DNA of 6,958 bases from JAGVVZ01 sp964373165. GTDB taxonomy: Archaea; Aenigmatarchaeota; Aenigmatarchaeia; CG10238-14. The stretch covers positions 1 through 6,958 of the forward strand of contig CAYJTF010000041.1 of the NCBI GenBank assembly GCA_964373165.1, in the 5' to 3' direction. Position 1 is the first letter of the stretch. Each line of letters begins with the position of its first letter. Shown here piece after piece: positions 4,767-6,958 of this stretch. The notes beneath the pieces are model-generated. The model made no database searches. It was not told where the DNA came from and worked only from the letters and a program-made list of their open reading frames with translations. A program made the translations under genes and the position numbers.

Positions 4767-5015
4767 ATGTCATATGCCTTTGGTAATAAGCCAAACAAAA
4801 GAAACATGATCATTGTTGCAGTTGTGGTCGTTTTAGTTCTCCTGGGCGGTTTACTATACTTATTCAAAGACAAATTCACAAAAACTACAGGTAAAGCGGT
4901 TCTTACGCAACCCGCAAACAGCGCCACGTCAGATGAAGTAGTTTCCAAGTCCAAAAGATTCAGACTAGAGCATACATTCGGAGAAGTAGCAGCTGTACCA
5001 GGAAATCAAGATTGA
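4767..5015 (+). CDS. Small single-pass membrane protein, unknown function
   Basis: An 82-residue protein I do not recognise. Residues 1-13 are basic (GNKPNKRN), residues 14-33 form one hydrophobic helix (MIIVAVVVVLVLLGGLLYLF), and residues 34-82 are polar. The charge pattern predicts a cytoplasmic N-terminus and an external C-terminus. The motif TTGKAV just after the helix resembles the (I/T)TG(K/N)AV motif that I recall following membrane helices in many DPANN-archaeal proteins. There is no cysteine, no enzymatic motif and no cleavable signal peptide. It has its own TATA box and palindrome and is convergent with the truncated PIN gene, 14 bases apart. It is neither an obvious toxin nor an antitoxin. 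It could be cargo of the island or a native gene interrupted on both sides by TA modules. Confidence 0.7.
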   Translation: MSYAFGNKPNKRNMIIVAVVVVLVLLGGLLYLFKDKFTKTTGKAVLTQPANSATSDEVVSKSKRFRLEHTFGEVAAVPGNQD

Positions 5016-5029
5016 TTCGTGTATACAAA

Positions 5030-5344
5030 CTATAATCGTTTCATGATTTCAATAAGAACCCCGGGTTTTATTCTGAGTCCAGCGTTAATCAGATCTTCTC
5101 CGATAATCACGGCTTCCTTCTTTTCTATAATCTTCGTTTTGACTGATTTGAATATTACAGATGTTGTCCAGTAACTATCTATTTTGTATAATCTTGCTAT
5201 CTTATGAGCTATAGAATCATCTACTATTACAGACAATTTCATGTTTTTTGCTAGAGAAATGGCTTCAGCTTCGCCTTTACCAATCCATTCTTCTCCATCA
5301 GTTTGGAGTTTTAGTTTTTTATTTACGAAAAACTTAAATATCAA
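5030..5344 (-). pseudogene. 5'-truncated PIN-like (DUF3368-type) toxin
   Basis: A 104-residue open frame starting at best from TTG (5342-5344), with a TGA directly upstream. Residues 21-104 look like the C-terminal two-thirds of a DUF3368-type PIN protein: IGKGEAEAISLAKN (acidic E25 and E27), then VIVDDSIAHKIARLY (D42, D43), then WTTSVIFKSV and a final helical tail. The N-terminal part that should carry the first catalytic aspartate (an (I/V)D-x-(S/N) strand) is missing; that place is occupied by the AbrB promoter on the other strand. No UPF0175-type antitoxin is nearby. It looks like a toxin beheaded when the AbrB/MazF module arrived or by deletion, and probably has no RNase activity. It may still be read as a short protein. 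Confidence 0.65.
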
Positions 5345-5368
5345 TCATATCAATCAGATTATAGTGAT
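5333..5368 (+). promoter_or_regulatory. Promoter and tandem-repeat operator of the AbrB/MazF operon
   Basis: CTTAAATAT (5333-5341) is a TATA-like box. Two perfect adjacent copies of ATATCAATC follow (5338-5346 and 5347-5355), then AGTGAT (5363-5368) as a ribosome site before the ATG at 5373. The tandem nine-base repeat covers the space between TATA and start, where an AbrB-type repressor would block transcription. It also overlaps the 5' end of the truncated PIN frame on the other strand. Confidence 0.5.
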
Positions 5369-5372
5369 TAGT

Positions 5373-5654
5373 ATGAATGATATGAAACAAAGAATAAGAA
5401 CTGTCAAAATGGGTAAAAGAGGCCAGCTTGTAATACCAGAGGATATAAGAAAGGATTTAGAAATTGAAGATGAAACAGTGCTAATTTTAATAGAGAGATA
5501 TGGAGAAATAATACTCAAAAAAGAATCCGAGATATTAAAGAAAATAGAGGACGAAGAGGTTTTTTGGAAATATATGTCTCAGCTAACTATAGAAAAGATG
5601 TGGAGTAAAGAGGACGAGATTTGGGATAAGATTTATGAAAGTGAGAATAAATGA
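5373..5654 (+). CDS. AbrB/SpoVT-domain (MazE-like) antitoxin
   Basis: A 93-residue protein. Residues about 6-50 are a swapped-hairpin AbrB domain (RTVKMGKRGQLVIPEDIRKD, then VLILIERYGEIILKK). Residues 51-93 are an acidic, tryptophan-containing tail (EDEEVFWKYM, SKEDEIWDKI), as expected of a toxin-binding arm. It should bind operator DNA and neutralise the MazF-like protein next to it. The frame is open upstream for 44 more codons, but that stretch reads antisense through the PIN remnant and has no AbrB similarity. ATG 5373 has an AGTGAT ribosome site; ATG 5382 is a weaker alternative. The stop overlaps the toxin start as ATGA (5651-5654). Confidence 0.85.
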   Translation: MNDMKQRIRTVKMGKRGQLVIPEDIRKDLEIEDETVLILIERYGEIILKKESEILKKIEDEEVFWKYMSQLTIEKMWSKEDEIWDKIYESENK

Positions 5655-5989
5655 ATCAACAAGATCTGATTTGGTTAAAATTGCCCTTCACAACCATGAA
5701 AGAGAGTAAAATAAGACCTGCTGTTGTAGTCTCGAACGATAGCTATAATAAAAAATCCAGTGATATAATTGTGTGTGCAATTACATCAAATATTGAAGAA
5801 AAACCATATAGTATCCTAATAACTTCTGATAATTTATCTGAAGGTAAACTGCCTCTTAAAAGTAGAATAAGAGCAGATAAAATTTTGCAAGTAGAGAAAT
5901 CCTTAATCATAAAAAAATTCGCAAGACTTGACAACAAAACATATGACATTTTGATTACAGAGATAGAAGATTTAGTAAAAAGAAAATAA
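5651..5989 (+). CDS. MazF/PemK-family mRNA interferase toxin
   Basis: A 112-residue protein of normal family length. Motifs in order: QDLIWLKLPFT (first strand; the usual start is G-D-x-V/I), then R22-P23 in IRPAVVVSND (conserved arginine), then VCAITSN with T45-S46 (conserved serine/threonine), then LKSRIRADKILQVEKSLI and KKFARLDNKTYD, the MazF C-terminal segment. MazF-family toxins cut RNA, often at short specific sequences; the site cannot be predicted here. It is translationally coupled to the AbrB-type antitoxin. The frame is intact and the catalytic residues are present, so it is probably active. Confidence 0.88.
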   Translation: MNQQDLIWLKLPFTTMKESKIRPAVVVSNDSYNKKSSDIIVCAITSNIEEKPYSILITSDNLSEGKLPLKSRIRADKILQVEKSLIIKKFARLDNKTYDILITEIEDLVKRK

Positions 5990-5998
5990 GTTTATTTC

Positions 5999-6041
5999 CT
6001 CAGAACGTAATACTTCTCTTTGCCATTACTGACAGCTTCAA
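5999..6041. repeat. 43-bp direct repeat A, left copy
   Basis: Matches 6867-6909 at 40 of 43 positions in the same orientation, 868 bases apart. The two copies bracket the RHH/PIN module exactly. Read on the minus strand both encode the end of a protein: EAVSNGKEKYYVLRK-stop here. GTAAT and ATTAC inside the repeat can pair. The repeat begins 10 bases after the mazF-like stop. Confidence 0.8.
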
Positions 6042-6129
6042 TCTATTTTTCTTATATCAATATATTTTACTGGTTTTTAATACACCGCTAGCTTGTTGCG
6101 GGGTTAATGCCGTATAAAACGTTCAAAGT
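6042..6129. other. Spacer between repeat A and the PIN gene, small hairpin
   Basis: No gene is seen. A short GC-richer patch holds CCGC (6085-6088) and GCGG (6098-6101), a four-base stem with a nine-base loop. There is no T-run on either strand directly after it, so I do not call it a terminator. Confidence 0.3.
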
Positions 6130-6543
6130 TTACTTAATTATTTCTAATATTTTTTCTGTTTTCCAAACAGGTATTGTTTTCTGCCGTTCAAAATGCTTGT
6201 CATTCGTCCATATTCCATCGTTTTCTACGCTTAAAGCTAAAGCGATAAATGGCGTATCACTGGGATCTATCATATCCATAATTTCTTTAGCCTCTTTCAT
6301 TTTACTTTGAATTACAATATCGCTGACAACAAAAATTTTAGAAAAAAGGATTGAAAACATCTCATTAAGTTCCTCTTCGCTTATTTTTGCTTTTTCTAGC
6401 AGCTCTTTTTTATGTTCTTCAACTTCTGATTTTGCTATACCTATAGTTAAGAACTCTATTTTATCTGAAAATAGAATTTTCCTGTTCCACGAATCTTTAA
6501 TAAGAGCAGCGATAATGCGGTTGGTATTAACTACAAGTCTCAT
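6130..6543 (-). CDS. PIN-domain (VapC-like) toxin
   Basis: A 137-residue PIN-domain protein. The N-terminal strand reads MRLVVNTNRIIAAL, where PIN RNases normally have aspartate at the position of N6. Later acidic positions are present: E40/E42 in IAKSEVEEH, D93 and D96 in IDPSDTPFIALAL, and D115 in IWTNDKHF. VapC toxins cleave RNA (often tRNA or rRNA) with two metal ions held by these acids. The asparagine may weaken metal binding, or may be normal for this archaeal subgroup. Its start overlaps the RHH gene as ATGA (6543-6540 on the minus strand), so the two are co-translated. Length is normal and the frame intact. Confidence 0.85.
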   Translation of the reverse strand: MRLVVNTNRIIAALIKDSWNRKILFSDKIEFLTIGIAKSEVEEHKKELLEKAKISEEELNEMFSILFSKIFVVSDIVIQSKMKEAKEIMDMIDPSDTPFIALALSVENDGIWTNDKHFERQKTIPVWKTEKILEIIK

Positions 6544-6761
6544 TCAGCGAACCTTTTTCCAATTTTGTCTTTAATTTGATGTCCTATTCTTTCAGCATCC
6601 TTTTCTGTCAGTTCACTTTTTGATAATACCTTATTCATCAATTCAATCTCTTTTATTTTTTTTTCGAATGCTTGTCTAGCTATATCACTCCATTTTAGTT
6701 CTGTGTGTTGCCTCATTTTTTTATGCAAGTCATCTGGTATAGATAAAGTCATATTAACCAT
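6540..6761 (-). CDS. RHH antitoxin (VapB-like), partner of the PIN toxin
   Basis: A 73-residue protein from ATG 6761-6759. Residues 1-45 are an RHH fold: strand MVNMTLSIP, helix DDLHKKMRQH, then WSDIARQAFEKKI. Residues 46-73 (KVLSKSELTEKDAERIGHQI and onward) are the charged tail that would bind the toxin. RHH antitoxins dimerise and repress their operon. The frame is open for 11 codons further upstream (to 6794), but I chose 6761: GGTGAT at 6770-6765 is a good ribosome site four bases before it, the family begins this way, and the extra stretch is a palindrome in the promoter. Confidence 0.85.
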   Translation of the reverse strand: MVNMTLSIPDDLHKKMRQHTELKWSDIARQAFEKKIKEIELMNKVLSKSELTEKDAERIGHQIKDKIGKRFAE

Positions 6762-6764
6762 TTT

Positions 6765-6803
6765 ATCACCTATGTGTATTATGTGTAAACACATATTTAA
6801 AAA
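6765..6803 (-). promoter_or_regulatory. Promoter, palindromic operator and RBS of the RHH/PIN operon
   Basis: On the minus strand the order is a TATA-like TTTTTAAATATG (around 6803-6793), a perfect palindrome TATGTGT-AA-ACACATA (6795-6780), and the ribosome site GGTGAT (6770-6765). On the plus strand TATGTGT occurs at 6771-6777 and 6780-6786, nine bases apart, adding a third half-site. RHH antitoxins bind such short inverted or tandem half-sites, so autorepression is likely. A start of transcription near 6771 would leave only the ribosome site as leader. Confidence 0.65.
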
Positions 6804-6866
6804 TTACTATATAGCATGGTATTCCCAATAAACTTTCCCACTGTGGATAGAAAGAAAATTCACTTT

Positions 6867-6909
6867 CTCAGAACGTAATGCTTCCCTTTGCCATTACTGA
6901 CATCTTCAA
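6867..6909. repeat. 43-bp direct repeat A, right copy
   Basis: The right partner of 5999-6041, with three mismatches. On the minus strand it reads VEDVSNGKGKHYVLRK-stop. The last two codons and the stop differ from the left copy only by silent or stop-to-stop changes, as if both were once the end of a real gene. The remaining bases to the window end are AT-rich; no gene can be called there. Confidence 0.8.
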
Positions 6910-6958
6910 CCAAATATCACATCAATTAAATATTTTCTAAATATCTTTTCGCTAAAAC

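Noticed and set aside
5241..5372. 44-codon N-terminal extension of the AbrB antitoxin
   Set aside because: It is antisense to the PIN remnant and precedes the promoter and the ribosome site; the AbrB domain begins after 5373.
6085..6101. CCGC/GCGG hairpin as a terminator
   Set aside because: The stem is only four bases and no T-run follows on either strand.
6762..6794. 11-codon extension of the RHH antitoxin
   Set aside because: It overlaps the operator palindrome; the ribosome site GGTGAT and family length favour 6761.
1..6958. CRISPR array, tRNA or rRNA genes
   Set aside because: No regularly spaced identical repeats and no tRNA or rRNA signature were seen; the R copies are over 1 kb apart and diverged.

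Overview
This window is a toxin-antitoxin (TA) / abortive-infection island from an AT-rich archaeon. Archaeal origin is inferred from the promoters. Several operons have a TATA box (such as TTTATATATAAA or TTTATAAATA) centred about 26-27 bases before the start codon with no room for a Shine-Dalgarno site, which is the leaderless layout common in archaea. The protein families agree: wHTH-MNT/HEPN, AbiE, archaeal-type RHH/PIN, DUF2283 and DUF3368-like PIN. A small membrane protein with a TGKAV motif just after its membrane helix hints at a DPANN lineage, but this is weak. No rRNA, tRNA, CRISPR array or recombinase gene is visible.

Layout, left to right. (1) 1-235: a possible IS200/IS605-type end remnant, intergenic repeat R1 and a leaderless promoter. 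(2) 236-1181: a wHTH-MNT nucleotidyltransferase antitoxin overlapping a HEPN toxin gene broken by one frameshift. (3) Repeat R2, a palindromic operator, then 1368-2556: an AbiE-like pair of wHTH regulator and nucleotidyltransferase. (4) 2634-2964: a short RHH protein and a DUF2283 gene broken by three frameshifts. (5) Repeat R3, two matching palindromic operators, then 3186-4638: a textbook AbiEi/AbiEii type IV pair. (6) Repeat R4 and a small membrane-anchored protein at 4767-5015. (7) A 5'-truncated PIN-like (DUF3368-type) toxin on the minus strand at 5030-5344. (8) 5373-5989: an AbrB/MazF pair. (9) On the minus strand, 6761-6130: an RHH/PIN (VapBC-type) pair, bracketed by 43-bp direct repeats at 5999-6041 and 6867-6909.

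Most modules repeat one plan: a regulator/antitoxin first, a toxin overlapping it by 4-17 bases, and a module-specific palindrome or short tandem repeat at the TATA box that could serve for autoregulation. Three of the four R copies (about 75-90 bp, all in the same orientation) sit directly upstream of the promoter of a nucleotidyltransferase-type TA operon, and the fourth sits upstream of the membrane-protein gene. The most interesting reading is that this is a chain of TA cassettes separated by a shared repeat with base-pairing potential, similar in plan to integron cassettes but with no integrase in view. The alternative is that R is the decayed tail of a duplicated gene. All four gene-internal frameshifts can be repaired by adding one base to a short homopolymer run, so sequencing error has to be excluded before calling those genes dead.
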